A DNA stretch of 64,000 bases from an uncultured Anaerobiospirillum sp. (GTDB lineage: Bacteria; Pseudomonadota; Gammaproteobacteria; Enterobacterales; Succinivibrionaceae): positions 52,770-116,769 of the forward strand of contig CALXOW010000002.1 of the NCBI GenBank assembly GCA_944390115.1. Reading direction: 5' to 3'. This document shows, piece by piece, positions 1-9,098 of the stretch (positions are counted from its first letter, which is position 1; each line of letters starts with the position of its first letter). The translations under genes and the position numbers were made by a program. The notes beneath the pieces are model-generated. The model ran no database searches. It saw nothing but the letters and a program-made list of their open reading frames with translations, and was not told the DNA's origin.

Positions 1-753
1 ACCTCCATCCTCTTTGCCTTGATCGTTCCTCCTACGATCCCACTGTGGCAGGCCGCCTTAGGTATTTCCTTTGGCGTCGTTATCGCTAAGGAACTGTTCG
101 GCGGTACTGGTCGTAACTTCATGAACCCAGCCTTAGCTGGCCGTGCCTTCTTATTCTTTGCTTACCCTGCTTCTATCTCTGGTACCAATTGCTGGGTCCC
201 AGTTGATGGCTTCTCGGGTGCAACTCCACTTGCTCAGTGGATGGAAGGCGGCGAGGCTGCTTTAGTTAATGCCTTAGGCGAGAAGATCACTTGGTTTGAT
301 GCCTTCTTAGGTAACATCCCAGGCTGTATCGGTGAAGGCTCCACCTTAATGATCTTAGTAGGTGCTGCTATCATCTTAGTCATGGGTATTGCCTCGTGGC
401 GTATTATGGTCGGTATCTTAATTGGTGCCTTCCTGTGCTCTTCCCTCTTCAATGCCATCGGCTCTGACACCAACAACATGTTCTCGATGACCTTCATCTG
501 GCACATCGTTTTAGGTGGCTTTGCTTTTGGTGCTGTCTTTATGGCAACCGATCCTGTATCTTCGGCCTTTACCAACAATGGTAAGTGGTGCTTTGGTATT
601 CTGATTGGTGTCATGGTTGTGTTAATTCGTGTAGTCAACCCAGCCTACCCAGAAGGCATGATGCTCGCCATCTTATTTGCTAACTGCTGGGCTCCTCTGT
701 TTGACTACTTAGCAACCAACCGCAATATCAAGAGGAGACTTGGCCGTGCTTAA
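1..753 (+). CDS. nqrB: Na+-translocating NADH:quinone reductase subunit B (5' truncated by window edge)
   Basis: Membrane subunit B of the sodium-pumping NADH:ubiquinone oxidoreductase, which carries a covalent FMN and takes part in Na+ translocation in the inner membrane. The reading frame is open from base 1, so about 250 C-terminal residues of a roughly 410-residue protein are present and the true start lies upstream. The motif GFSGAT contains the threonine (codon 223-225) that matches the FMN-attachment threonine of the family. [17 protein letters not shown] and several long hydrophobic helices are typical. The end overlaps the start of nqrC, showing an operon; nqrA would lie upstream, outside the window. 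Confidence 0.96.
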   Translation, partial: TSILFALIVPPTIPLWQAALGISFGVVIAKELFGGTGRNFMNPALAGRAFLFFAYPASISGTNCWVPVDGFSGATPLAQWMEGGEAALVNALGEKITWFDAFLGNIPGCIGEGSTLMILVGAAIILVMGIASWRIMVGILIGAFLCSSLFNAIGSDTNNMFSMTFIWHIVLGGFAFGAVFMATDPVSSAFTNNGKWCFGILIGVMVVLIRVVNPAYPEGMMLAILFANCWAPLFDYLATNRNIKRRLGRA

Positions 754-1531
754 GTTCAATAAAGACTCTGTATTTGGCACGTTCACTGTCATTATCGGTC
801 TGTGCTTGATCTGCTCGGTGTTGGTCTCAAGTGCCGTTGTGGCCTTAGGCCCATTCCAGCAAGCTGCGATCAACAATGACCGCCAGGTAAATATTCTGAA
901 GGTATCTGGCTATGACATTGAGGGTACGGTTGCTGATACCTTTAAGGCTCATATCGAAGCACGCTTAGTTGATTTAGACTCGGGTAAGTTCGTCCCTGAT
1001 GTCACCTCTGAGCAAGCTGAGGCCTTTAACTTCCAATCCTTATCCAAGGATCCTAACTACAACACTGCAATCCCAGCCGATGTCGATTACGCTAAGATGC
1101 GTTTCCGCACCAAGAACATGCCGGTTTACTTAGCTAAGAACGACAAGGGTGAAGTCGAGCGTTACTTATTACCATTCTATGGTCAGGCTCTGTGGTCGAC
1201 CGTATATGGTTATGTCGCTATTGCTCCTGATGGCAATACCATCAAGGGTGTTACCTTCTACAGCCACGGTGAGACCCCAGGCTTAGGTGGTGAGATCGAC
1301 AACCCACGCTGGCAGGCCTTATGGGTTGATAAGAAGATTTGGCGTGACGACGGCACTCCAGGCTTCGTCATCACCAAGGGTGCTGATCACTTTGGTGCCG
1401 ACAAGGACTATGAAGTGGATGCCCTCTCGGGTGCTACTTTAACCGCTGTGGGCGTTAACAACGCTGCTCACTACTGGTTGCACGTAGCTTACAAGCCTTT
1501 CTTAGAGAACGTCCGCAAGGGGGAAATCTAA
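746..1531 (+). CDS. nqrC: Na+-translocating NADH:quinone reductase subunit C
   Basis: Subunit C of the Na+-NQR complex, with one N-terminal membrane helix (about residues 10-35) and a periplasmic domain carrying the second covalent FMN. The motif LSGATLT near the C-terminus holds the family's FMN-attachment threonine. I chose GTG at 746 because AGGAGA at 733-738 lies seven bases upstream. A TTG at 740 is in frame but too close to that ribosome site. The start lies inside nqrB (8-base overlap) and the stop abuts the nqrD start, consistent with translational coupling. Length (261 residues) is normal. Confidence 0.95.
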   Translation: MLKFNKDSVFGTFTVIIGLCLICSVLVSSAVVALGPFQQAAINNDRQVNILKVSGYDIEGTVADTFKAHIEARLVDLDSGKFVPDVTSEQAEAFNFQSLSKDPNYNTAIPADVDYAKMRFRTKNMPVYLAKNDKGEVERYLLPFYGQALWSTVYGYVAIAPDGNTIKGVTFYSHGETPGLGGEIDNPRWQALWVDKKIWRDDGTPGFVITKGADHFGADKDYEVDALSGATLTAVGVNNAAHYWLHVAYKPFLENVRKGEI

Positions 1532-2194
1532 ATGAGTGAAGCTAAGGCTCCAACATGGAAGGAAGTCCTAGTTGACCCGCTCATCGCAAATAATCCTGTG
1601 ATGGTGCAGGTCTTAGGTATCTGCTCTTCCTTAGCCGTTACGTCGTCGATGAAGACGGCCTTCGTTATGGGCCTCTCGGTCACTGCTGTCTGCGGCTTCT
1701 CTAATCTGGCTGTTTCTTGGGTTCGTAACTACATCCCAAGCTCGGTCCGTATTATTGCCCAGATGACCATTATTGCCTCGCTGGTAATTCTGGTCGATCA
1801 GGTCTTAAAGGCTTTTGCTTATGACCTGTCCAAGCAATTGTCCGTGTACGTCGGTCTGATTATTACCAACTGTATCGTTATGGGTCGTACTGAGGGCTTT
1901 GCCTTGAAGTACCCTCCAGTTACCTCCTTCTTTGACGGTATTGGTAATGGCCTAGGTTACATGCTGGTTCTGTGCGTTATCGCTACGATTCGTGAGCTCT
2001 TTGGCTCGGGTTCGTGGTTTGGCATCACCATCATGCAAACTATCAACAATGGCGGCTGGTACAACCCATGCGGTCTGTTAGTTATGCCACCATCGGGCTT
2101 CTTCTTAATTGGTCTCTTGATTTGGTTAGTTAAGGTTTACCGCAAGGACTTAATTGAGCAGCCTGAGTACGAGACCCACAGGGAGGATTACTAA
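1532..2194 (+). CDS. nqrD: Na+-translocating NADH:quinone reductase subunit D
   Basis: Polytopic inner-membrane subunit D (220 residues), homologous to RnfE-type proteins. It pairs with NqrE to form a membrane core with an intramembrane iron centre. Two cysteines in membrane segments, C31 and C114 (in ITNCIVMGR), are at the positions expected for the iron-ligating cysteines. The ATG follows the nqrC stop directly, and the TAA overlaps the nqrE ATG by one base (TAATG), so the genes are almost certainly coupled. Confidence 0.96.
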   Translation: MSEAKAPTWKEVLVDPLIANNPVMVQVLGICSSLAVTSSMKTAFVMGLSVTAVCGFSNLAVSWVRNYIPSSVRIIAQMTIIASLVILVDQVLKAFAYDLSKQLSVYVGLIITNCIVMGRTEGFALKYPPVTSFFDGIGNGLGYMLVLCVIATIRELFGSGSWFGITIMQTINNGGWYNPCGLLVMPPSGFFLIGLLIWLVKVYRKDLIEQPEYETHREDY

Positions 2195-2793
2195 TGTTAG
2201 AGCATTACCTCTCTTTATTGGTGAAGAGTATCTTCATCGAGAACATGGCTTTAGCCTTCTTCCTTGGTATGTGTACCTTCTTGGCTGTGTCCAAGAAAGT
2301 TACTACCTCTATGGGCTTAGGCTTAGCGGTGGTGCTGGTTCAGGTCTTATCGGTACCTGCGAACAATCTCATCAATACCTACATCTTAAAGGCTGATGCC
2401 TTAGTTCCAGGTCTTGATCTCTCGTTCTTAAGCTTCATTACCTACATCGGTGTGATCGCTGCGATCGTGCAGATCTTGGAGATGTTCTTAGACAAGTTCG
2501 TACCGTCCCTGTACAGCGCCTTAGGTATCTTCTTACCTCTGATCACCGTTAACTGCGTTATCTTCGCAGGCGTATCGTTCATGGTACAACGCGAGTACAC
2601 CTTCGCTGAGTCGGTGGTTTACGCTTTCGGTTCGGGTTCGTCGTGGGCTCTGGCTATTGTGCTGTTAGCTGCTATTCGTGAGCGCTTAAAGTACTCCGAT
2701 GCTCCAGCTGGTGTGCGTGGTTTAAGCTTAGTCTTTATCACCGCTGGCCTGATGGCAATTGGCTTCATGTCCTTCTCCGGCATTCAGCTCTAA
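2194..2793 (+). CDS. nqrE: Na+-translocating NADH:quinone reductase subunit E
   Basis: Polytopic subunit E (199 residues), an RnfA-type membrane protein inserted with topology opposite to NqrD. C27 (GMCTFLAV) and C121 (TVNCVIFAG) correspond to the cysteines that complete the intramembrane iron centre of the family. Start ATG overlaps the nqrD stop by one base, and GGAGG just upstream is a good ribosome site. Nine bases separate its stop from nqrF. Confidence 0.96.
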   Translation: MLEHYLSLLVKSIFIENMALAFFLGMCTFLAVSKKVTTSMGLGLAVVLVQVLSVPANNLINTYILKADALVPGLDLSFLSFITYIGVIAAIVQILEMFLDKFVPSLYSALGIFLPLITVNCVIFAGVSFMVQREYTFAESVVYAFGSGSSWALAIVLLAAIRERLKYSDAPAGVRGLSLVFITAGLMAIGFMSFSGIQL

Positions 2794-2802
2794 GAGGTAC
2801 GC

Positions 2803-4032
2803 ATGTTTACAATCGTCTCGGGCGTTTTGATGTTCGTGATTGGCGTTGCCATCTTAGTGGCATGCATTCTCGTAGCAAAGCGCTTCTTAGTCAGTTCGGG
2901 CGATATCACCATTGGTATCAATGGCGATGACAAGCTCGCATTTAAGTGCCCAGCGGGCAATAAGTTGTTAAACAACTTATCTGACCGTGGTATCTTCGTT
3001 TCGTCCGCTTGCGGTGGCCGTGGTGCTTGCGGTCAGTGCAAGGTTAAGGTCGTCAAGGGTGGCGGCGACGTGCTGCCAATTGAGTACTCGCACTTCACCA
3101 AGCGTCAGATCCGCGAGGGTTGGCGTTTAGCCTGCCAGGTTACGGTCAAGAATGACTGTGAGCTGCAGCTGCCAGCTGAGATCTTCGGCGTTAAGAAGTG
3201 GGAGTGCGAGGTTATCTCCAACGATAACGTTGCTACCTTCATTAAGGAGTTACGCCTCAAGGTACCTGAGGGCGAGGAAGTTCCATTCCGCGCCGGTGGT
3301 TACATTCAGATCGAGGCTCCAGCTCACACCGTTTACTACAAGGACTTCGATATCCCTGAGCAGTATCGCGGTGACTGGGAAAAGTTTGGTCTGTTTGACT
3401 TGGTTTCCAAGGTCGACACCCCAACTATCCGTGCTTACTCGATGGCTAACTACCCTGATGAGAAGGGTCTCATTATGCTCAACGTGCGTATTGCGACCCC
3501 ACCTTTACGTCAGTTAAAGGAGCTGCCACCAGGCATTATGTCCTCCTACATTTGGAGCTTAAAGCCAGGCGACAAGGTCACGATCTCCGGTCCATTCGGC
3601 GAGTTCTTTGCTCGCGATACCGACAACGAGATGGTCTTCATCGGTGGTGGTGCCGGTATGGCTCCAATGCGTTCGCACATCTTCGACCAGTTAAAGCGCC
3701 TCAACTCTAAGCGTCGTATCTCCTTCTGGTATGGTGCGCGTTCGCTCAAGGAAGCTTTCTACGTCGACGAGTTCGATCAGTTAGCCAAGGAGCATCCAAA
3801 CTTCACTTGGACCTTAGCTTTATCTGATGCCCTCCCAGAGGACAATTGGACTGGCGCAACGGGCTTTATTCACAACGTTCTCTATGAGAACTATCTGAAG
3901 AATCACAAGGCCCCAGAGGACTGCGAGTTCTACATGTGCGGCCCGCCAATGATGACCAAGTCCTGCGTCAATATGCTGCATGACTTAGGCGTTGAAGACG
4001 AGAACATCTTGTTCGATAACTTCGGCGGCTAA
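2803..4032 (+). CDS. nqrF: Na+-translocating NADH:quinone reductase subunit F (NADH dehydrogenase, 2Fe-2S/FAD)
   Basis: Electron-entry subunit that oxidises NADH and passes electrons to the membrane subunits. It has one N-terminal membrane helix (about residues 5-25), a ferredoxin-type 2Fe-2S domain with C70, C76, C79 and C111 ([13 protein letters not shown] and LACQV), and a ferredoxin-reductase-like module with RAYSMANYP (FAD) and [14 protein letters not shown] (NADH). The cysteine numbering fits the family exactly and the length is usual (409 residues). It is the last gene of the operon and is followed by hairpins and a rho-independent terminator. Confidence 0.97.
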   Translation: MFTIVSGVLMFVIGVAILVACILVAKRFLVSSGDITIGINGDDKLAFKCPAGNKLLNNLSDRGIFVSSACGGRGACGQCKVKVVKGGGDVLPIEYSHFTKRQIREGWRLACQVTVKNDCELQLPAEIFGVKKWECEVISNDNVATFIKELRLKVPEGEEVPFRAGGYIQIEAPAHTVYYKDFDIPEQYRGDWEKFGLFDLVSKVDTPTIRAYSMANYPDEKGLIMLNVRIATPPLRQLKELPPGIMSSYIWSLKPGDKVTISGPFGEFFARDTDNEMVFIGGGAGMAPMRSHIFDQLKRLNSKRRISFWYGARSLKEAFYVDEFDQLAKEHPNFTWTLALSDALPEDNWTGATGFIHNVLYENYLKNHKAPEDCEFYMCGPPMMTKSCVNMLHDLGVEDENILFDNFGG

Positions 4033-4043
4033 CCCCCAGCCCG

Positions 4044-4110
4044 CAGCGCCAGCCAGCTTGCTTTGCAAGCTGCGCTGGCGCTGCCCCGAGCGCAGGCTGC
4101 GCCTGCGCTC
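4044..4110. other. Two strong GC-rich hairpins after nqrF
   Basis: Arms 4044-4053 and 4074-4083 pair perfectly (CAGCGCCAGC/GCTGGCGCTG), with an inner AGCTTG.../CAAGCT stem. A second hairpin spans 4088-4110 (GAGCGCAGG.../CCTGCGCTC). They precede the true terminator and may stabilise the nqr mRNA 3' end. No T run follows, so they are not terminators themselves. Confidence 0.6.
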
Positions 4111-4113
4111 TCA

Positions 4114-4153
4114 AGCAAAGCCCCATGGCCTCACGGCCACGGGGCTTTGTTTT
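4114..4153 (+). terminator. Rho-independent terminator of the nqr operon
   Basis: A stem of about 15 bp (CAAAGCCCCATGGCC against GGCCACGGGGCTTTG, one mismatch) with a three-base loop is followed by TTTT. It lies 82 bases after the nqrF stop. Confidence 0.85.
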
Positions 4154-4197
4154 ACCCCAACATAACCATAAGTTGTATCTATGAAAAAGTTGCGGCA

Positions 4198-4364
4198 TAT
4201 GGCGTACCAATGAGCTGATCAATGTCACATTTTTCGCTGACCGTCGTTCCAGTGCCAGCTTCATTGATAGCTCTGAAAGCCCTTATATTAAGGCAGCAAG
4301 TCATGTTAGTATAAAATTTAATCCTGCAATTTTGTGACATTGATCAGCTCATTGGTACGCCATA
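4198..4364. mobile_element. MITE-like element, 167 bp, with 32-bp perfect terminal inverted repeats
   Basis: Bases 4198-4229 and 4333-4364 are exact reverse complements (32 bp; the ends begin TATGGCGTACCAATGAGC). The element is flanked by a 9-bp direct repeat GTTGCGGCA at 4189-4197 and 4365-4373, abutting the inverted ends exactly. The 100-bp interior holds no coding capacity. Long perfect ends, a target duplication and the small size are the hallmarks of a miniature inverted-repeat transposable element mobilised in trans. A 9-bp duplication is used by several IS families; I cannot name the parent IS. No second copy is visible in the window. Confidence 0.85.
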
Positions 4365-4520
4365 GTTGCGGCAGTGCTGTGGGCTGTTATCCTAGAACCA
4401 GCTGGGGAGCTTTTTGCTGGTGATAGTCGGGCTCGGCTGTGTCCTTGAAGATTCGTGAAAGAAAAAATGGCTTGAGCGATCTACACTCAAGCCAAGTTAA
4501 CACAAGCGTAACAAGCAGAT

Positions 4521-4826
4521 TTAGCGCTGGCGCAGGCGCTGTACCTCGATAACCAGCGTAATAGCGACGATCACGTCCACGATGTTCCACAGAACGCGCC
4601 CTAAGCTTAGCGGGGCAAAGGGCTGGAACAGGGCCGCCAGCACCGAGGCCGCAATCATTTGCACTTGTTCTTTGCGCTGGCTATAGCCCCAAGCAAGCAG
4701 TAGGAAGCCCACGGTGGCAGAAAATCGTACCAAGATGAAATAGCCATAGGGCAGCGGGGCTAGGCAACCAAAGAACAAGGTGGCCAGAATCAGCTCGACG
4801 ATGATGAGATTTTGGGCTTTGGACAT
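4521..4826 (-). CDS. Small membrane protein, DUF6804-like
   Basis: A 101-residue protein with about four hydrophobic segments and the sequence PLPYGYFILVRFSATVGF followed by a pattern like LFQPFAPLSLGRVLWNIVD. This resembles the DUF6804 family of small membrane proteins of unknown role. AAGGAG lies about seven bases before the ATG. It stands alone between the MITE and nanQ, divergent from nanQ. The family call is from memory of the pattern; no function can be given. Confidence 0.7.
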   Translation of the reverse strand: MSKAQNLIIVELILATLFFGCLAPLPYGYFILVRFSATVGFLLLAWGYSQRKEQVQMIAASVLAALFQPFAPLSLGRVLWNIVDVIVAITLVIEVQRLRQR

Positions 4827-5043
4827 AGGAAACTCCTTTTCAATGCTCTAGATTAAGCTTAGACTGTGCCGCCCTAAGCTGGTAGGTCAAGCAGCAGCGC
4901 TGGTATGTCAGTTTGTGAGCTGGGCGCAAGATTTGATGAGAGCGCTGGAGTACAATGAGCGTATTGCCATAAGGGTGCCCGAAGCTTGTGGCTTTGGGGT
5001 TGACCTGTTGTGGCGTACCACACTGATTGAGGAGCAATTAAGC

Positions 5044-5499
5044 ATGTTAGCTACTTCCCTTGAGCTTGCTACTAAGTACGATTACCTGGCTGAGAAGTTC
5101 CAAAAGAGCTTTGAGTGGCTTAAGAACAACGATGCCACCAAGCTTGAGAATGGCCGCTATGACATCTGCGAGGGTGCCTTTGCGTTAGTTCAACGCTACA
5201 CCACCGTTCCATTTGAGGCTATTCGCTTCGAGGCTCACAACGATTACTTCGATATCCAGTACTTAGCCCAAGGTCAAGAATCCTTCAACGTTTGCCTGCG
5301 CAAGGACTGCCAGGTAACCGAGGAGGATCCAGCTAATGATATGGTTTACTTGAGCACTCCTGAGGTTTACACCTCCGTTACCTTAAAGCCAGGTGAGTTC
5401 GCTATCGTTCCACCTGAGGAAGGCCACCAGCCACGTATTGCCTACCAAGGCAAGCCAGTTGACGTGGTCAAGGTCGTCGTCAAGGTAGCTGTCAAGTAA
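5044..5499 (+). CDS. nanQ: YhcH/NanQ family N-acetylneuraminate anomerase
   Basis: A cupin-like protein of the YhcH/YjgK/YiaL (DUF386) family, 151 residues, the usual family length. In E. coli the nan-operon member is a sialic acid anomerase that speeds conversion between the alpha and beta forms after uptake. Family motifs seen are EAHNDYFDIQYLAQGQE and GEFAIVPPEEGHQPRI, which carry the metal-binding His/Glu residues. ATG 5044 is chosen because GAGGAG lies nine bases upstream and it gives the family length; the frame stays open further upstream. It converges with nanK and belongs functionally to the sialic acid island. A bidirectional terminator follows. Confidence 0.88.
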   Translation: MLATSLELATKYDYLAEKFQKSFEWLKNNDATKLENGRYDICEGAFALVQRYTTVPFEAIRFEAHNDYFDIQYLAQGQESFNVCLRKDCQVTEEDPANDMVYLSTPEVYTSVTLKPGEFAIVPPEEGHQPRIAYQGKPVDVVKVVVKVAVK

Positions 5500-5564
5500 G
5501 CTCAAAGTTTTGAAGCCCCTAGAGCGCGGGTGCCAATAAGTGCTCGGGGCTTGGTGTGTGGAAA

Positions 5565-5605
5565 GAAAAAGGCGTAGCCAGTTAATCTGACTACGCCTTT
5601 TTTAT
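5565..5605. terminator. Bidirectional terminator between nanQ and nanK
   Basis: The stem AAAAAGGCGTAG...CTACGCCTTTTT is flanked by an A run on the left and a T run on the right, so it can serve both the plus-strand nanQ and the minus-strand operon that converge here. Confidence 0.8.
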
Positions 5606-5848
5606 CGGATCCTGCATGGCTGGGCCCCAGTGTGGTTTATCCATACTAAACTGAGCCTGGTGCCGAGCAGAGCTAACTTGAAGCAGGGCTAGGTGCTTAG
5701 CCCAAAGCCTTGGGCTAGGCGCAAAGCCTAGTGCCAGGACTAATTCCACATAAGCTGCCGCCGGACTTAGTCCGATGCCCAGTGCACGCAGGTGCTGTGC
5801 TCAGACTAAAGCTTGGCAGAGTTCAGGCGCGGGCTGGTGCGGCCTAGG

Positions 5849-6754
5849 CTAGAGGCCTTGGCGCTGCTTGAAGTGGAAAAAGCCGCCTAACATGCCAGCG
5901 TCGTTGCGCAGCTTGGCAAACTCGATGCGGGTAGCGTCGAGCACAATCTTTCTGAGCTTGCCCTCTAAGGCCTTTTCAATGCGAGGACGCAGATAGTCCT
6001 CGCGCGCCATAATGCCGCCGCCTAAGACCACGGCTTGTGGGTTTTGCACCGAGACGACATTGGTGATGCCGTCCGTGAGGTGCTCAACTAAATCGGCGAT
6101 CGCGTCTTGGGCTACTGGGTCGCCTGCTTCGGCTTCATTGAAGATGCGAATGCCGTTGACCTCGCTGATATCGCAGCCACGTAACTTAGCGTAGTACTTA
6201 ACTAAGTGGGTGGTCGAGGCCAGCTCGTGGAGCATGCCACCTGGAACGCGCATATAGGCGATTTCACCGGCGCTGTTGGAGGCACCGCTGATTAAGCGCT
6301 CATTGCAGATCATGGCGCCGCCGATCGAGGTGCCAATCGTCATACAGAATATGCTGTGGCAGCCCTTGCCCGCACCCAACCACATCTCGCCTAAAGCGGC
6401 GCAGTTAACGTCGTTTTCGACCTCGCAAGGCAGGTCAAACTCGTTTTTGATGATTTCCTTGTAGTTGACGCCAGTGTAGTTGGGGATAGCGTCCGGCAGG
6501 GCATAGACAATCTTGCCTTGGTCGGGATCGACCATACCAGCCGTGGAAATGGAAACGCCACCAATCTGCTCCTTGCCGTACTTCTCAAGGGCCTGCTGGC
6601 AGATATTCTTGACCTTGGCGACGATGCCGGGACCGCCGTGTGCTTGGGCCTCGGTCGGCAGCTCGCCACGCTCTTGCAGAGTGCCATCGATCGTCGCGAT
6701 GCCATGCTTAATGGCAGTGCCGCCGATATCAATGAGCACGTAAACCTTTTGCAT
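5849..6754 (-). CDS. nanK: ROK-family sugar kinase, probable N-acetylmannosamine kinase
   Basis: Probably phosphorylates N-acetylmannosamine to ManNAc-6-P, the step between NanA and NanE. The 301-residue ROK protein has an N-terminal phosphate-binding motif DIGGTAIKHG (residues 9-18), GGVSISTAGMVDP (66-77), the catalytic-Asp region ENDVN (D115) and IGTSIGGAM (140-148). The usual ROK zinc motif (CxCGxxGCxE) is missing after SAGEIAYM, where the sequence reads RVPGGMLHELAS. This is unlike E. coli-type NanK and leaves some doubt about substrate. ATG 6754 was chosen over an upstream ATG at 6769 because AGG and GAGG sequences precede the former and nothing precedes the latter. It is the last gene of the minus-strand nan series. 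Confidence 0.85.
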   Translation of the reverse strand: MQKVYVLIDIGGTAIKHGIATIDGTLQERGELPTEAQAHGGPGIVAKVKNICQQALEKYGKEQIGGVSISTAGMVDPDQGKIVYALPDAIPNYTGVNYKEIIKNEFDLPCEVENDVNCAALGEMWLGAGKGCHSIFCMTIGTSIGGAMICNERLISGASNSAGEIAYMRVPGGMLHELASTTHLVKYYAKLRGCDISEVNGIRIFNEAEAGDPVAQDAIADLVEHLTDGITNVVSVQNPQAVVLGGGIMAREDYLRPRIEKALEGKLRKIVLDATRIEFAKLRNDAGMLGGFFHFKQRQGL

Positions 6755-6864
6755 AAATCCTGACCTCATTTTGTCACACTGCCATCTTACTCTAAGGCTC
6801 CTGATAGAGAGCCCTGCTGTTAGGTTGGGATGCAGGTGCTGCGGTTTTTGTAGGGGCCAAAATG

Positions 6865-6890
6865 AAAAAGCAGGGCAAGCCCTGCTTTTT
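6865..6890 (-). terminator. Terminator downstream of the SSS symporter
   Basis: AAAAAGCAGGGC and GCCCTGCTTTTT form a near-perfect palindrome 110 bases past the symporter stop. On the minus strand the T run follows the stem. Expression of nanK beyond it would need read-through or a promoter in 6755-6864. Confidence 0.75.
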
Positions 6891-6999
6891 GCTTGTCGCC
6901 TTGGGGCAAGGCCTGTGCTCGGCCGCCAAGACGCTCTCTTTTGTTTCGCTTTAGGGCGCCCCCAAGGGTTGAGGGCACGCCAGGAATGCTAATTTATGA

Positions 7000-8538
7000 T
7001 TAAGCTTCCTTCTTGGTAGCCGAAGCGTAGGTCGAACCATCGCGAGCCTCGAACTCTTGACCGGTAACCATAGCTTGGATCTTCGATACTACGATACCTA
7101 CGATTAAGGTAACGATGATCGCGATTAAAGCATACATCCAGAACGAGATGCTTGGGACGTTGTACTTTAAGTAGAAGACCGAAGCGGTAGCGCACAGGAA
7201 GCCGATAAAGGCACTTAAAGCAGTGGTCTTCTTGGTTGCGACACCTAAGACGAAGACACCAGCTAAGGCACCTAAGGCCTGGCCTAAGAACGAGTTGAAG
7301 AGCTCGTAAGCGGACTTAACATCAAGACGTGCTAACCACATGGCAACTAAGATCGCGAAGATACCAACTGCTAAGGAGATGTACTGAGCGATCTTGGTCT
7401 GACGCTGGAAGGTCATGTTTGGCGTGATGATGGTCTGGATGTCCATAACCCACGAAGTAGCAACCGAGTTGATGCCGGTCGAGAGGGTCGATTGGGCGGC
7501 AGCGTAGAGCGCAGCTAAGATGATACCAGTGACGCCGACTGGCAGCTCATAGGTGATGAAGTAAGCGAATACCTGATCTTGAGCGGTGCGGAAGGTGTCA
7601 GTGATGAGATCTGGGTTCTGTTGATAGTACAGGTACAGACCAGTACCAACTAAGTAGAAGACCGAAGCGCAGAAGATGGAGAGTACACCGTTGCCGATGG
7701 TCATCTTATTAAGCTGCTTGATATCGGTGGTGGTGGTGAAACGCTGTACTACGTCCTGCGAGGAAATGTAGTTACAGAAGGTGGTTAAACCGCCGCCGAC
7801 CAAGGTAACAATTACCGAGGTGCCTAAGAGGTTGGCCCAATCCATCCACTTTTCGGTATCAGCTAAGAAGCGACCGCCCTCGGTTAACGAGTAGGTGATG
7901 TCGCTTAAACCATTGTCTAACATGTAGATGATGTAGAACATGGTTAAGGTGATACCGCCGATTAAGATCACGCCTTGGATGAAGTCGGTCCACAGAACCG
8001 CCTTCAGACCGCCGGTGTAGGAGTACACAATAGCGATTGCGCCCATAGCGATAATCAGTACGTCCACGCTAATGCCGGTTAAGTTAGCTAAGGCTAAGCA
8101 TGGTAAGTACATAACGATCGACATACGGCCCAGCTGGAAGAGCACGAACATCAGAGCGCCTAAGACACGCAGGCCACGGGAGTTAAAGCGCAGCTCTAAG
8201 TAGTGGTAAGCGGTGTCGATATCGAGCTTGGCGTAAACTGGGAGGAAGTAACGGATAGTCAGTGGAATAGCGATGATCATACCGATCTGAGCAAACCACA
8301 GCATCCAAGTACCGCCGTAGGAGTTACCAGGCAGGGCTAAGAAGGAAATAGGCGACAGTAAGGTTGCGAAAATGGATACGCAGGTAACCCACCAAGGTAC
8401 GGTACCGTCACTCTTGAAGAATTCCTTACCTTGCATCTCCTTCTTGGAGAAGTAAATACCACCTAAGAGCACGGCGATCATATAGACCACCAGCACCGTG
8501 GTATCAATCCAAGTAAAACCTTGAAGCTCCTCAGTCAT
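7000..8538 (-). CDS. Sodium:solute symporter (SSS family), probable sialic acid transporter
   Basis: A 512-residue inner-membrane protein with about 13 predicted helices, matching the SSS (LeuT-fold) family. The N-terminal pattern (IYFSKKEMQGKEFF, then VTCVSIFATLLSPISFLALP) is like that of SiaT-type sialic acid/Na+ symporters. The Ser/Thr-rich first helix is part of the substrate and Na+ site in that group. Its place between nanA and nanK makes N-acetylneuraminate the likely substrate, which is inference from context. AGAGG before the ATG supports the start. It has its own terminator downstream and a 560-bp non-coding region upstream. Confidence 0.88.
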   Translation of the reverse strand: MTEELQGFTWIDTTVLVVYMIAVLLGGIYFSKKEMQGKEFFKSDGTVPWWVTCVSIFATLLSPISFLALPGNSYGGTWMLWFAQIGMIIAIPLTIRYFLPVYAKLDIDTAYHYLELRFNSRGLRVLGALMFVLFQLGRMSIVMYLPCLALANLTGISVDVLIIAMGAIAIVYSYTGGLKAVLWTDFIQGVILIGGITLTMFYIIYMLDNGLSDITYSLTEGGRFLADTEKWMDWANLLGTSVIVTLVGGGLTTFCNYISSQDVVQRFTTTTDIKQLNKMTIGNGVLSIFCASVFYLVGTGLYLYYQQNPDLITDTFRTAQDQVFAYFITYELPVGVTGIILAALYAAAQSTLSTGINSVATSWVMDIQTIITPNMTFQRQTKIAQYISLAVGIFAILVAMWLARLDVKSAYELFNSFLGQALGALAGVFVLGVATKKTTALSAFIGFLCATASVFYLKYNVPSISFWMYALIAIIVTLIVGIVVSKIQAMVTGQEFEARDGSTYASATKKEA

Positions 8539-9098
8539 AGAAACCTCTAATTACTCACTTGCAGAAGACTAGGATTGACCAAAAGCAGTAAGCAGATAAG
8601 CAAAGGAGCGCTCGGCTTAGTACTTTTGAAATTGAGATGGCGCCATGGGCTTACCTAACGCCTTATTGAGCGTATCGGGTTAAACCATCTGCTACGTTTG
8701 TTCCTTAGCAACTGACTGCACGCAGCTTACGCTGAGCGTTAAGCTTCGCTTTTCAAGCTGGGCCTTGCTAAGGTCTAAGCATGTGGGCGCTGTGAGCGAC
8801 CAGCAAAAAACGTAAAACGCAAACATGACAGAACAAACTGTTTCAGGTTCACACCTATCTAGGGCACAAAACCCCCAATAAGGAGGTGCACACTGGGTTT
8901 GCTCGCTTCATGTAACACAAACTAAATAGCCCCCTGAAGAGAGTCAAAGCTAACAAAGGTACGCTTTCTAACTTCAGGTCTCGCCTCAAGGGGACTAGAG
9001 TGTGTGTGGTTGGGTTAGTAGCAGGAGCGGGCGCCGTGCCCTGCTACATCTGCCTAGAGCTTGCACTCTAAGCAGGAAATAGGGTTCTACCTAACTTC
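8539..9098. other. Non-coding region between nanA and the symporter, with structured segments
   Basis: No credible gene. Arms CCTTAGCAA (8703-8711) and TTGCTAAGG (8765-8773) are perfect complements and enclose a nested GCTTACGCT...AGCGTTAAGC stem, giving a 71-base fold in the presumed leader of the symporter. CCTGAAG near 8933 can pair with CTTCAGG near 8973 close to the end of nanA. The region could hold the nanA terminator and a separate promoter for the symporter, but I cannot place a -10/-35 with confidence. Confidence 0.5.

Noticed and set aside
5011-5020. Second copy of the MITE end (TGGCGTACCA)
   Set aside because: Only 10 bp match and no partner end or target duplication is nearby, so chance is a sufficient explanation.
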